A stretch of 64,000 bases of DNA, taken from contig NZ_JAQIBD010000002.1 of the NCBI RefSeq assembly GCF_030347965.1, forward strand, positions 62,001-126,000, read 5' to 3'. This stretch comes from Sulfurovum zhangzhouensis. Lineage in GTDB: Bacteria > Campylobacterota > Campylobacteria > Campylobacterales > Sulfurovaceae. Made by a program: the position numbers and the translations under genes. Shown here one piece after another: positions 51,641-61,519 of this stretch (positions are counted from its first letter, which is position 1; each line of letters begins with the position of its first letter). Under the pieces are notes generated by a model. The model saw nothing but the letters and a program-made list of their open reading frames with translations, made no database searches and was not told where the DNA came from.

Positions 51641-54040
51641 TTACTTTTTCTTACCATGTGCATACTCTTTTGCCTTTTGTGAAAGCTCTTTGAGACGGGT
51701 CAGGACCTTTCCGTTCACCGATGTCGCAGGATACTCTCCTTTATCATCCATTTCACCTGCCTTCACACCTGTAAGGATTGTAATTCCTTCATCAATGTTC
51801 TTCACTGCATAGATAGAAAATTTACCTTCTTTTGCTGCCACCAGCACTTCATTTTTAAGCATCAAGTGCTTGACATTAGCCTCAGGGATGATAACCCCAT
51901 AAGAGGCTTTGGGGTCATGATGCATACAGATATCAAAAAAGCCTTCGACCTTCTCGTTGATCCCGCCTACGGGTTGGACTTCACCAAACTGGTTCACAGA
52001 TCCTGTTACAGCTATGTTCTGCTTGATCGGTATTCCTGAAAGCGATGAGAGCAAGGCATATAGTTCAGTTGATGAGGCGCTGTCCCCTTCTACTCTTCCG
52101 TAGGTTTGCTCAAATACCAGCGAAGCTGCAATACTTAGAGGCAGATCTGCAGCATAACGTGATCCCAGATATGCACTCAGTATCATTACGCCTTTGGAGT
52201 GGATAGGCCCTCCCAGTTCTACTTTACGCTGGATATCAATGATCTCCCCTTTACCGATACGGGTCGTAGCAGAGATTCTTGAGGGGATACCAAACTCATG
52301 TCCACCAAGTGAAATGAAAGTCAATGCATTGATTTGCCCGACTTTACTGCCGCTCACATCGATCATGATCATACCCTCATCTATCTGCTCATAGAGCTTC
52401 AGCTGTACACGGTTTACCCGGGCTTTCTGTGCAGCAAGTGTTTGTTCGATATCTTCAGCTTCTATTACTTTATGTGTATTCTTTTGTGCCCAGAAGTCAG
52501 CCTCTTTAAGCAGATCAGCTAAAGTATGCAGATGGGTAGATAGTTTATATGCATCCGACACGTCTCTTGAGCACTGTTCGATCACCCTTGCTGTTGCCTG
52601 CGGTGTCAAAGCCAGTAGATCATGTCTTTTAGCAATCGTCCCGATCATACGGGCATAAAGTAAATGATTTTCTTCATTTCTATGAAGTTCATCTTCAAAG
52701 TCCGCAGTCACTTTAAACAGCTCTTTAAACTCTGGATCGTAATGGTATAGAATATAATAAAGATATCTTTCACCTACCAGTACGACCTTGATATCAAGCG
52801 GTATCGGTTCGGGTTCCAGTGTAGTTGTACTGACAAAAGCATATTGCTTGGCGAGTGATTCTATCCGAAGTTCTTTGGCGCGAAGGACCCTTTTGAGCTC
52901 TTCATATGCAAAAGGCTTCATCAGCAGCTTTCTGGCATCAAGTACCAAATAACCACCATTTGCCTTATGCAGTGCACCGGGTTTAATCATACTGAAATTC
53001 GTTACCAGCGCTCCCATATGAGAAGCATGTTCGATACGCCCAATGAGATTTTGATGAACGGGATTATCTTCATAGATTACAGGAGCATTGTTTTCCTGTT
53101 CATGAGATATAAAAAGATTGACTTTGTAACGCTCAAAGGGAGAAGTATAAAACTCCATCATAAAAGACGGCAGTCCCATCTCCTCTGGCTTAACTAAAAA
53201 ATCCTGTACATGTCTGACGATGTCTTTTTCCATCTCATTCAGGTAGTTTTTGATCTTCTCATTTTCAGCATAGCGTTGACGTACTTCATCTATGATCGAG
53301 TGTACCGCCTCTTTAGTGATCTTTTTATTCAAGGAGTTCAGTTCCTTTTGATGCACTTTATTGAGCTCAGTGATTTTACGCAGTGCCTCTTTCACCAAAC
53401 CTTCAAATTCGGACATATCATTGGCGATCTTTTCTTTTTTCTCACCCTTGATCGCTTTAAACTCTTCAGGGGAGAGAACCTTTCCATCTATGACAGGTAC
53501 AAAGGTGATTCGGCTGGATGATGAGATATTCATCTGTACATCACGCTTGATAGCCTCTTCCTGCAAATGTCTGAATATATCTGTTTGTTCATCCATAAAC
53601 TTTTGATTGAGTGCTTCACGTTCATTAGTGTAACCACTGCTCTCGAAAACAGCAGGCAGCACTGTCTTAAGAAGTTCTATGAGCTCATCGATATTATCTC
53701 TAAAAGGCAATGCTTTCCCTGGAGGCAGTTCGATAGCTATAGGGGAACGCGGATCTTTGAAGTTATTAACATAACACCAGTCACTCGGAGCAGGCTCATT
53801 ACCGGCCTTTTGTTCCAAGTAGCTCATCACAACAGAATGTTTACCACTGCCTGAAGGCCCCATAGCAAAAATATTATATCCATCCTGAGCAATCTTTGTT
53901 CCAAAATCTATCGCATCCAGTGCGCGCTCTTGACCTACAGGATGTTCTAGTGGTTCAAGCTCATTTGTAGTATGAAAGACAAATAGTGAGCTGTCGCAAC
54001 TTTGATATAAAGCTGAAACGTCCAGGGGCTTTTTCATCAT
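51641..54040 (-). CDS. Lon-like ATP-dependent protease (LonB/YcbZ-type)
   Basis: 799 residues. AAA+ part: Walker A AMGPSGSGKHSVVMS near 58 (with His after Lys instead of Thr/Ser), a long helical insert (about 110-320), and YLVLDARKLLMKPFAYEELKRVL. The C-terminal Lon protease domain holds catalytic Ser in VEGDSASSTELYALL and Lys in GGINEKVEGFFD. Such proteins are stand-alone ATP-dependent proteases or chaperones distinct from classical Lon. Start has GGAGGAG; monocistronic. Confidence 0.92.
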   Translation of the reverse strand: MMKKPLDVSALYQSCDSSLFVFHTTNELEPLEHPVGQERALDAIDFGTKIAQDGYNIFAMGPSGSGKHSVVMSYLEQKAGNEPAPSDWCYVNNFKDPRSPIAIELPPGKALPFRDNIDELIELLKTVLPAVFESSGYTNEREALNQKFMDEQTDIFRHLQEEAIKRDVQMNISSSSRITFVPVIDGKVLSPEEFKAIKGEKKEKIANDMSEFEGLVKEALRKITELNKVHQKELNSLNKKITKEAVHSIIDEVRQRYAENEKIKNYLNEMEKDIVRHVQDFLVKPEEMGLPSFMMEFYTSPFERYKVNLFISHEQENNAPVIYEDNPVHQNLIGRIEHASHMGALVTNFSMIKPGALHKANGGYLVLDARKLLMKPFAYEELKRVLRAKELRIESLAKQYAFVSTTTLEPEPIPLDIKVVLVGERYLYYILYHYDPEFKELFKVTADFEDELHRNEENHLLYARMIGTIAKRHDLLALTPQATARVIEQCSRDVSDAYKLSTHLHTLADLLKEADFWAQKNTHKVIEAEDIEQTLAAQKARVNRVQLKLYEQIDEGMIMIDVSGSKVGQINALTFISLGGHEFGIPSRISATTRIGKGEIIDIQRKVELGGPIHSKGVMILSAYLGSRYAADLPLSIAASLVFEQTYGRVEGDSASSTELYALLSSLSGIPIKQNIAVTGSVNQFGEVQPVGGINEKVEGFFDICMHHDPKASYGVIIPEANVKHLMLKNEVLVAAKEGKFSIYAVKNIDEGITILTGVKAGEMDDKGEYPATSVNGKVLTRLKELSQKAKEYAHGKKK

Positions 54041-54118
54041 TAACTCCTCCCAAGGATTCTTCTCTTAAGTATAGCAAAAAAGAAAATAGGTAATGAGTAC
54101 TCAGAATAAAATAAAATA

Positions 54119-54757
54119 TTACCTTTTTCTTATTACCACCATATTTTTTCCGTTATCTCCTACAAACTCACACCCGTATATATTGCATAAGATTCGAAAG
54201 GTCTGAGGCGTAAAAAAGACAATATGTGTTGGATCAAGATGATAGTACCACTTTTTAAATGCTTCAATATCATTAGGGTGAAACTGTGTCTGAAGTGCCA
54301 GATAGCCACCCTCTTCTATTTTCTCTAAGAGTTGAGCAAAAACTCCTTTGGGATTATGGAGATGCTCAAAAACCTCGGTGGATACTATCAATTGATATTT
54401 TTTACTATTATTCAATTTTTCCGGGTGATACACAGGATCGTAGTAATCTGTTTCGATTCCCTCATTACTTAACATATCTGCTAAAAGCGAACTTCTTCCA
54501 CAGCCGAAATCAAGTGCAGTTTCAGGTTTACCTACATGTGGCAGTACGAAGTCTAGAAAACGTCTGAAATAAGCCCGATAGCCTTCATCTTCAGGGTCAT
54601 TTTCATGTAGGTCATAACGCTCCTTTTGTTCAGAAATCGGTTTAAAGTGTTCTTGTGACTTGCTGATACATTGACAATGAGGACAATAGTAATACTCTAT
54701 TGCACTCTTTTCGTCAACAAAAGTTTTTGTATCATGACTACAGATAAGACAGTCCAT
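54119..54757 (-). CDS. SAM-dependent methyltransferase with N-terminal zinc ribbon
   Basis: 212 residues from ATG 54757 (AAGG six bases upstream; the ATG at 54763 is too close to the site). N-terminal CLICSHDT and CPHCQCIS Cys pairs, then class I methyltransferase motif I ALDFGCGRSSLLADML and the EVFEHLHNPKGVF segment. Similar to group-transfer methyltransferases acting on quinones or small molecules. Divergent from the TRAP binding-protein gene, 58 bases apart. Confidence 0.85.
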   Translation of the reverse strand: MDCLICSHDTKTFVDEKSAIEYYYCPHCQCISKSQEHFKPISEQKERYDLHENDPEDEGYRAYFRRFLDFVLPHVGKPETALDFGCGRSSLLADMLSNEGIETDYYDPVYHPEKLNNSKKYQLIVSTEVFEHLHNPKGVFAQLLEKIEEGGYLALQTQFHPNDIEAFKKWYYHLDPTHIVFFTPQTFRILCNIYGCEFVGDNGKNMVVIRKR

Positions 54758-54821
54758 TTTCATCCTTTTTAAACGTATGCTATGTTACTATTAAGCCAGT
54801 TAAATTAAGGATAGAATCAAG

Positions 54822-55922
54822 ATGAAAAGACGGGATTTTCTCACCGCTACGGCTGTCGGTGCCACAGCGATCGCACTACAAGGATGCCATAGAGCTGAGA
54901 AAGAGACAGCAAATGATAAATCAGTCAATATCAATAAAGGGAAAAAGGTCACACTCAAACTGGCAACTTCCTGGCCGGCACACTTTCCTATCATGGGAAC
55001 AGGTGTGGATCAATTTGCAGCCCGATGTGAGGAAATGAGCGGCGGCAGTCTCGAGATAAAGGTCTTTGCAAAAAATATCCTCGTCCCTGCTCTGCAGGTG
55101 TTTGATGCGACCAGTGCTGCACAGATCGATGCATTCCACTCGGGTGTCTACTATTGGAAAGGCAAAAACCTTGCCTTCTCTATTTTCGGCGGTATGCCGC
55201 TAGGATTGACAAGTGAAGAGATGATCACCTGGATGAAATTTGGAGGAGGTTATGATCTGTGGCGTGAACTTTACGGCAAATTCAATCTCTATCCGCTTAT
55301 AGGCGGTACGACCGGCCCACAGATGGGTGGTTGGTTTAAAAAGCAGATCAATTCACTTGAAGACCTTAAAGGCCTTAAAATGCGTATTCCTGGACTCGGC
55401 GGGGAAGTGATGCAGCGCCTTGGTGTCAACCCCGTCCTGCTTGCTCCAGGAGAGATATTTACCTCTCTGGAGCGTGGTACGATCGATGCTACCGAGTGGG
55501 TAGGACCTGCTCTTGACAGTATGATGGGATTTGCCAAAGCAGCCCCTTACTATTACACCGGCTGGCATGAACCCGGATCGATCCTTGAAATAACATTCAA
55601 TAAAGCAAGATGGGAAAAACTAAGCACTGAACATCAAGCGATCATTACTGCTGCAAGTGAAGAAATGACGGGGAATATGCTTCAGGAGTTCAGATATGAG
55701 AATGCCAAGGCACTCCAAGAACTTCCCGGGCATGTAGAGATCAAAACATTCCCGAAAGAAGTGATGGAAGCAGCTAAAATTGCCCTACGTGATGTACTGG
55801 CAGAACAAAGTGCCCAGAGCGAGGATTTTAAACGTGTTTTAAAGAGTTATGATGACTTTGTTGCACTGAACAAGCCTTGGGATGATATCAGTACGAAAAA
55901 CTTCTTGAATATCAGAGGATAA
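54822..55922 (+). CDS. TRAP-type substrate-binding protein (DctP-like), Tat-exported lipoprotein
   Basis: 366 residues. Tat signal (MKRRDFLTATAVGATAIALQ) ends in a lipobox-like LQGC, so the protein may be exported folded and then lipid-anchored. The solute-binding fold has LKLATSWPAHFPIMGTGVD, VFDATSAAQIDAFHSGVYYW, LKGLKMRIPGLGGEVMQRLG and SLERGTIDATEWVGP, DctP-like with the Arg in KMRIPG for the carboxylate. No TRAP membrane subunit (DctQ/M) is adjacent. Ligand likely an organic acid. Followed by a terminator. Confidence 0.9.
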   Translation: MKRRDFLTATAVGATAIALQGCHRAEKETANDKSVNINKGKKVTLKLATSWPAHFPIMGTGVDQFAARCEEMSGGSLEIKVFAKNILVPALQVFDATSAAQIDAFHSGVYYWKGKNLAFSIFGGMPLGLTSEEMITWMKFGGGYDLWRELYGKFNLYPLIGGTTGPQMGGWFKKQINSLEDLKGLKMRIPGLGGEVMQRLGVNPVLLAPGEIFTSLERGTIDATEWVGPALDSMMGFAKAAPYYYTGWHEPGSILEITFNKARWEKLSTEHQAIITAASEEMTGNMLQEFRYENAKALQELPGHVEIKTFPKEVMEAAKIALRDVLAEQSAQSEDFKRVLKSYDDFVALNKPWDDISTKNFLNIRG

Positions 55923-55940
55923 GGCGTAAAACCTATCCTC
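55915..55940 (+). terminator. Terminator after the TRAP binding-protein gene
   Basis: GAGGATA (55915-55921) pairs with TATCCTC (55934-55940), overlapping the stop codon, and is followed by TATCTTTTTT. The region to 56201 is AT-rich, with no further gene. Confidence 0.65.
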
Positions 55941-56201
55941 TATCTTTTTTATTATCCTTAAATACTATACAATTTATTATCTTCTTCAAAATCTTCTATA
56001 TAAAGAAAATTATTCATTTTATATAAAAATGCTTTAGATGCCTAATTATCGTTGTATAAGATATATATATTTAAAAATATAATTTTTATATTAAATAAGA
56101 TATAAATTTATTTTTATTATTTCTTCAGATTTATTGATCTATACTGAGTAATAGGTGTACTGAAAAACAGTACTGAAAACTTTTGTAGAAAGGAGAATAC
56201 T

Positions 56202-57827
56202 ATGAAAGTAAAAAAAATATTTTACAGTATGGCAGCATTAGCGGCAGTGTGTGGTATGACTCCATTACAAGCATGGTATCTGCCATCACCTGGTGATACA
56301 CATTTTGAACTTGATGGAAATATTGCAAATGGTGCAGCTCCAGGTGACGACTGGAGCGACATAAAAGATGGGAACTCTAGTGCTTTTAGTACTACTGACG
56401 GGATCGTCTATGACCCGCAAGGTACCTCCATCTTTACACAAGGTGGTTCTAAAGATGTTCGTCCTGTCAGTGCATGGAGACATACATCAGGATCAGTACC
56501 TGATAAAAACGAGATACTCAACATGGCAGCAGCAGCATACAATATTGATATTGGTGATGGTCCGGAGCTCATCGTCTATCTTCATGGTGACCGCTATTCC
56601 AATGACGGTGATGCACAGATGGGTGTTTGGTTCTTCCAGGAACATGTCAGTATGAACAATGACGGAACCTTCAGCGGTGAACATAGACTAGGTGACATTC
56701 TAATGCTTGCAGAGTTTGTGAATGGTGGGGCTAATGCACATGTCAAAATCTATGAATGGGATCCCAGTGAACCAAAAAATCTCAGATTAAAAGCTGAGGG
56801 GGTGGGTGGAGCAGCTCCGAACTACTATTATGCAACATCCAATGCTTCACCTACACCGGCTTGGACTACCTATACCCCTAAATCACTTGTTGATGGCTAT
56901 CCAGAGCACACCTATCCTGAAAACAGTTTCTTTGAGGGTGGTATCAATCTCAGCTGGGTATTTCAAGGTGAACAAATGCCATGTTTCAGCAGCTTTTTGA
57001 TGGAGACACGATCTTCTCATAAATATGATGCCCAACTCAAAGACTTTGCACTGGGCGACTTGAATACCTGTAAGCTTGAAGTAAGTAAAGAATGTCTTTC
57101 ATCTACGCTAAGTAGAGTCGATTATGACACCTTGGATCATAACTACACCTACACGGTTGAAAACAAAGGATTTGGTGCTCTCACTGATGTTAAGTTAATT
57201 GATGATCAAGGTACACCGGCTGATGATACAGATGATATTAGCTGGTTTATCGGTCAGCCTTTAAGTTCAGGTGGCACATATGAAGGTAATTATACCGTCA
57301 CTGATTCTTATTTGAACCCTCCGGAAAATACGATCTATGCGATAGGATATATAGGTACTTATGAGATGGCACCAGTACATGCAAGTGATACGTGTGCTCC
57401 GGTACAGTTGAGCCCTACCATTGACGTTACAAAAGACTGTAACCAGACACTGGAATCAGTCGGTAGTGTTACCGCAGTCAAACTTAACTATAGCGGTCAG
57501 GTATGTAATATCAGTGATGCCAATGACGCAAATGCCAGCAAGCTTGTCAATGTTGAAGTTACAGATGATCAGAGTGGATTGACCCATTATATCGAGGAAG
57601 ATCTTTATCCTCTGAATGACCCTCAAGGACGTCCTAACTGTGCACCGTACACTGGAAGCTATTACCCATCAGCACCTGCTGTTGCTTCAGGCAATCCATG
57701 TGCCAACAGTTATTCTGATACAGTGACGGCAACAGGTGAATATAAAGTAGCAAAAGATTCAAATGAAACAAACAGTACCAGTGATACAGGTTCAGCAACC
57801 TGTGGACTGTGTGTCGACTGTAACTAA
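56202..57827 (+). CDS. Large exported protein, unknown function
   Basis: 541 residues. Signal peptide (KVKKIFYSMAALAAVCGMTPLQAW) cleaved near 24. The first 280 residues are beta-rich, Asp/Gly-rich (DGNIANGAAPGDDWSDIKDG). The second half has repeated DUF11-like or Ig-like stretches: a phrase like TYTVENKGFGALTDVKLIDDQGTPADDTDD and a second VEVTDDQSGLTHYI, with Cys near CQLSK-type points (CKLEVSKECL, DCNQTLE). The C-terminus is CGLCVDCN. Probably a surface or secreted adhesin-like protein. AAAGGAG before ATG. Confidence 0.78.
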   Translation: MKVKKIFYSMAALAAVCGMTPLQAWYLPSPGDTHFELDGNIANGAAPGDDWSDIKDGNSSAFSTTDGIVYDPQGTSIFTQGGSKDVRPVSAWRHTSGSVPDKNEILNMAAAAYNIDIGDGPELIVYLHGDRYSNDGDAQMGVWFFQEHVSMNNDGTFSGEHRLGDILMLAEFVNGGANAHVKIYEWDPSEPKNLRLKAEGVGGAAPNYYYATSNASPTPAWTTYTPKSLVDGYPEHTYPENSFFEGGINLSWVFQGEQMPCFSSFLMETRSSHKYDAQLKDFALGDLNTCKLEVSKECLSSTLSRVDYDTLDHNYTYTVENKGFGALTDVKLIDDQGTPADDTDDISWFIGQPLSSGGTYEGNYTVTDSYLNPPENTIYAIGYIGTYEMAPVHASDTCAPVQLSPTIDVTKDCNQTLESVGSVTAVKLNYSGQVCNISDANDANASKLVNVEVTDDQSGLTHYIEEDLYPLNDPQGRPNCAPYTGSYYPSAPAVASGNPCANSYSDTVTATGEYKVAKDSNETNSTSDTGSATCGLCVDCN

Positions 57828-57838
57828 CACAAGCATAT

Positions 57839-57864
57839 CATGTCGTATCAAATGATACGACATG
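57839..57864. terminator. Perfect 12-bp palindrome between convergent genes
   Basis: CATGTCGTATCA (57839-57850) and TGATACGACATG (57853-57864) pair completely with two bases between. No T-run follows on either strand. It may terminate both genes or be a DNA-binding site. Confidence 0.5.
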
Positions 57865-57923
57865 AAAGTGAGAGTACTAATAATTTTTAATGAATGAGGT
57901 AAGCATTATACAGATTGGAAAAG

Positions 57924-59201
57924 TTATTCTGTAATTACCAAATTTAAATTATGTTGTGCCTCAGCACTTACTCTATCTTGAACAGCATAATCAACAATCA
58001 TACGAAGATCAGCAAAAACTACATCTGCAAGCGAGCTATACCCAATCACATCTGATTTAGTCAGTTGACCACCTATATATGCATTTTCCACAGCACCTTC
58101 AAACATAGTACCGAACATAAAATTCGGGTTCAAGAAACTGATCGCCATTGTTTGGTTTGTTTCATCCGTTTCATCTACATAAACTGTAAACTCACAAGGT
58201 AATGCAGTGATATATTCACTACCTAAAGCCGTAGCTTTTTTGGCATATTTAGGTGAACATGCTTCTACAACTTGAACATTAGGGATAGCAATAGGTTCAG
58301 GTCTTCCTGAACGCCATGCTGAAGCATAAGAAAGCCCCTCTAAACCTGTATTCTTATCTGCTGTACTGATATCAGTACCCAGTGCAGCGATGATTGATTT
58401 AGCTAGGGCCTTATCATCCACGCCTTTGGTAAAAGCACCGCCTTCTACACGTTTGTATTTATATACGACATATGGTGTACGTAAAGCAATATCATTATCT
58501 ATTTTCTCTTGTGTAAATTGCGGTCCGAGTTCATCATAAGATGCAGTATATGCTACAGAAGCTGAACCGCTCTTGCCATTATTATCTTCAAGCCCTGCAT
58601 TGATCATTACACGAAGTTCATTCTTCACACTTGAAGCCATTTGTGCAAATGCTTCATTCTCTTCAACCGTAAAATTGTTTTTTGCATCGGCAAAAAAGAT
58701 ATTGAAGATAGCTTCGGCATCCAGCATATCTACATATACATTCGTACCATCACTGTATACAGATACTTCACACGGAAGTGCCGAGCCATGAAAACGTCCG
58801 GTACCTATCGCCTGTGTTGCATAAGCTTTATTACAAAATTCTATCACTCTGGCTTTATTGGTTCCTACAGGGATTGGCAAAAGATCAGTAGTTTCCCAAG
58901 TTTCAGGACCACTCAAACCATCTAGCCCGCCGTTAGCACCGGCAATTACCCAGTTTGAAGGTAGTCCCAATTCAGTTTTTTCATCCGTAAATACTACATA
59001 CTGTGCGATCTTTTCAGCAATTGAAGGAACATTGTCCCATGTCGCATCCGGTATAACGGCTACTCTTGTGTATGGGGTAATGATATCCGAAGGAATCGCC
59101 TGTGACTCATCTAGTAAAGTGGCATTACTACTATCACATCCATTCATTCCAAAAAGCAAAAGCCCAGATAGGGCCACTGATCCTAATAGTTTTTTATTCA
59201 T
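57924..59201 (-). CDS. Lipoprotein with two DUF302-like domains
   Basis: 425 residues. Lipoprotein signal with MNGC lipobox. Two related halves follow: RVIEFCNKAYATQAIG..ALPCEVSVYSDGTNVYVDML and VQVVEACSPKYAKKATALG..ALPCEFTVYVDETD. Both resemble DUF302 (cofactor or nucleotide-like binding fold of unknown role), each with a Cys pair that could form a disulfide. Anchored in a membrane, facing the periplasm. Convergent with the preceding secreted protein. Confidence 0.82.
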   Translation of the reverse strand: MNKKLLGSVALSGLLLFGMNGCDSSNATLLDESQAIPSDIITPYTRVAVIPDATWDNVPSIAEKIAQYVVFTDEKTELGLPSNWVIAGANGGLDGLSGPETWETTDLLPIPVGTNKARVIEFCNKAYATQAIGTGRFHGSALPCEVSVYSDGTNVYVDMLDAEAIFNIFFADAKNNFTVEENEAFAQMASSVKNELRVMINAGLEDNNGKSGSASVAYTASYDELGPQFTQEKIDNDIALRTPYVVYKYKRVEGGAFTKGVDDKALAKSIIAALGTDISTADKNTGLEGLSYASAWRSGRPEPIAIPNVQVVEACSPKYAKKATALGSEYITALPCEFTVYVDETDETNQTMAISFLNPNFMFGTMFEGAVENAYIGGQLTKSDVIGYSSLADVVFADLRMIVDYAVQDRVSAEAQHNLNLVITE

Positions 59202-59359
59202 TTATGTCTCCTCTTATAAATATTTATTATTTTTTCAAATTAGTGTTAATTTAGTGTTAAAAATTAGAAAAAGTTATTTATATGAATAAAAAATCTATTC
59301 TATTCTTTTTGATAGAGTAAAATAGAAAAGATATTTTATGAAATTAAGAAAGAAAAAAT

Positions 59360-60115
59360 TTATAAAAAAGCTAATAAGGATGCAGTTACGGCAACGTTTA
59401 ATGATTCTACGCCTCTTTGCATCGGTATAATGATACTTTCATCACTAAGGTTCTCTACTGCCTCGCTCACCCCTTCACTCTCATTACCCAATACAAAGAT
59501 CGTTCTATCTGTATACTGCATACTTTTATAATTCTCTTTGGCATATGATGATAGTGTATATACCTTGGCCCCGTTAGTTTGAAAATTTTGTAGTGTTTTC
59601 GCAAGATTACTTGTTTTTATGATCGGCATTTTAAAGAGTGTACCTACACTGGCCTTGATCACAAGTGGAGATATCTGTGCAGCACCTTTGGTCGGAAGGA
59701 GTATCGCATCGATGTTCCCAGCTGCACAAGAGCGTATGATCATTCCGAGATTTTGCGGATTTGTCACTCCATCCAAGGCAATAACTCGATAGCTTTGGTG
59801 TGTTTGCAAAAAGTTCTCTTCATCACCGAAATGTTCCAAAACGATATCAAGTGCTACACCTTGATCCTGTTTTGCATTTTTGGAGATACGGGACAATGAA
59901 GCTTTGTCATGATATCTAATCTCAATACATCTGCTTTCAGCAAGACTCGTCATTCTCTGAAGCTGCTCATTTGGTTGATTGGATTTGGATAAATGAAGTT
60001 TATGGATAGTGATAGAATCATCTTCAAGTGCTTCCATCACGGCATTACGTCCGTAGATGGTCAGCACTTTGTCAAAAAAGGCTTTTTTAGCCAAATATTC
60101 TTGAGAATCTTTCAA
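59360..60115 (-). CDS. rlmB: 23S rRNA (guanosine-2251-2'-O)-methyltransferase RlmB-like
   Basis: 251 residues, SPOUT family. N-terminal substrate-binding domain (IYGRNAVMEALEDD), then VTNPQNLGMIIRSCAAGNIDAILLP, IFVLGNESEGVSEAVE and IPMQRGVESLNVAVTASLLAF, the three SPOUT motifs. Methylates ribose of G2251 in 23S rRNA. TTG start directly after the fabI stop; start choice slightly uncertain. Confidence 0.92.
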   Translation of the reverse strand: MKDSQEYLAKKAFFDKVLTIYGRNAVMEALEDDSITIHKLHLSKSNQPNEQLQRMTSLAESRCIEIRYHDKASLSRISKNAKQDQGVALDIVLEHFGDEENFLQTHQSYRVIALDGVTNPQNLGMIIRSCAAGNIDAILLPTKGAAQISPLVIKASVGTLFKMPIIKTSNLAKTLQNFQTNGAKVYTLSSYAKENYKSMQYTDRTIFVLGNESEGVSEAVENLSDESIIIPMQRGVESLNVAVTASLLAFL

Positions 60116-60940
60116 TTAAGCGTTTCCGTCCCAAGCTATCTTTGGTTTACCTTCATCACTGAATTCTACTGCAGGCATTCCCATGATGTTAAATCCGGCA
60201 TCTACATAGTGAATCTCACCTGTCACACCTGAACTTAAATCAGAGAGCATATACATACCAGAGTTTCCTACCTGCTCGATCGTTACGTTTTGTTTAAGCG
60301 GTGCATGGGCCTGATTCCATTTAAGCATGAAACTAAAGTCACCGATCCCAGCTGCTGCCAATGTTTTGATCGGTCCTGCAGAGATCGCATTAACTCTGAT
60401 ACCGTCTTTTCCTAGATCTTCAGCAAGATATTTTGTCGTCATTTCAAGGGCTGCTTTTGCAACACCCATAAGATTATAGTTAGGGATGTACTTCACACCG
60501 CCATAGTAGCTAAGTGTCAATACAGATGAATTCTCTGAAAGGATTGGCTTTAATTCTCTTACGATCTCGATAAGTGAATAAACAGAAATATCCATCGCAA
60601 TATCAAATGCCTCTTTTGAAATATCATAGAAACGTCCGCTTAGTCCTTCTTTTGGAGCAAATGCAATAGAGTGTACGATAAAATCGATCTTACCGAAATC
60701 TTTTTCCAAAGTCTCTCTCAGAGCAACGATCTCTTCAGGTTTACTTACATCACACGGATAAAGTTTTCCATTACAACCAAGCTCATTAGCTATTGGAGCA
60801 AGCTTTTGCTCAAATCTTTCATTAAGATAAGTGATCGCCATCTCTGCACCCTGCTCTTGACACGCTTTAGCAATACCGTACGCGATAGACTTTTTGTTTG
60901 CGATGCCTAGAACGACACCTTTTTTACCTTTCATTACCAT
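60116..60940 (-). CDS. fabI: Enoyl-ACP reductase FabI
   Basis: 274 residues from ATG 60940 (CGGAG seven bases upstream; the open frame upstream has no site). SDR-type with [21 protein letters not shown] at the N-terminus (NAD binding), [29 protein letters not shown] with the Tyr-x6-Lys pair, and [13 protein letters not shown]. Last reductive step of each fatty acid elongation cycle; target of triclosan and isoniazid-like inhibitors. Followed directly by rlmB. Confidence 0.96.
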   Translation of the reverse strand: [274 protein letters not shown]

Positions 60941-61027
60941 ACTAAATCTCCGAGTTAAAAAATTGTCGTATTTTATCATACTTGGAGTAAAATGCCGGAT
61001 AAATAGCATGATGAAAGTTAGAAAGAA

Positions 61028-61519
61028 ATGAAAAAATTATTGATAATCAACACCGGCGGGACATTTAATAAACAATATAACCCTATCGATGGTACCTTAG
61101 ATGTAATCCAGGACAGCAGCATAGTTGATACGATATTGAAAAAATGGCTTTGTGAGTTTGAAGTCCTTAATATTATCGGGAAAGACAGTCTCGATATGAC
61201 AACCCAAGATAGGATGGAGCTGCTGGCTACGATCAATATGAGTGACTATGATGATTTCATCGTCATACACGGTACGGACACCATGGAGCTCACGGCGGAG
61301 TACCTTGCTGATGCAGAAATAGAAAAACGTATCGTCCTCACCGGTGCAATGGTACCCTATTCTATCGATCCTACTGAAGCGGCTGCAAACATGGCTTCAG
61401 CTATCGGTTACCTGCAGAGACAGGATAATGATGGTGTTTATATCGCGATGAACGGGGTATTTGGAAATTATACAAAGGTAAAGAAAGATAGAGTAAAAGG
61501 GAAGTTTATTTATCGTTAG
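61028..61519 (+). CDS. Stand-alone asparaginase-like N-terminal domain
   Basis: 163 residues, about half a normal L-asparaginase. INTGGTFNKQYN at the start holds the first catalytic Thr; VIHGTDTMELTAEYL has the second Thr-Asp; IVLTGAMVPYSIDPTEAAANM follows. The C-terminal domain that normally completes the active site is missing. Short single-domain forms of this type are known in Campylobacterota. Overlaps the convergent hydrolase by 14 bases. Confidence 0.85.
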   Translation: MKKLLIINTGGTFNKQYNPIDGTLDVIQDSSIVDTILKKWLCEFEVLNIIGKDSLDMTTQDRMELLATINMSDYDDFIVIHGTDTMELTAEYLADAEIEKRIVLTGAMVPYSIDPTEAAANMASAIGYLQRQDNDGVYIAMNGVFGNYTKVKKDRVKGKFIYR

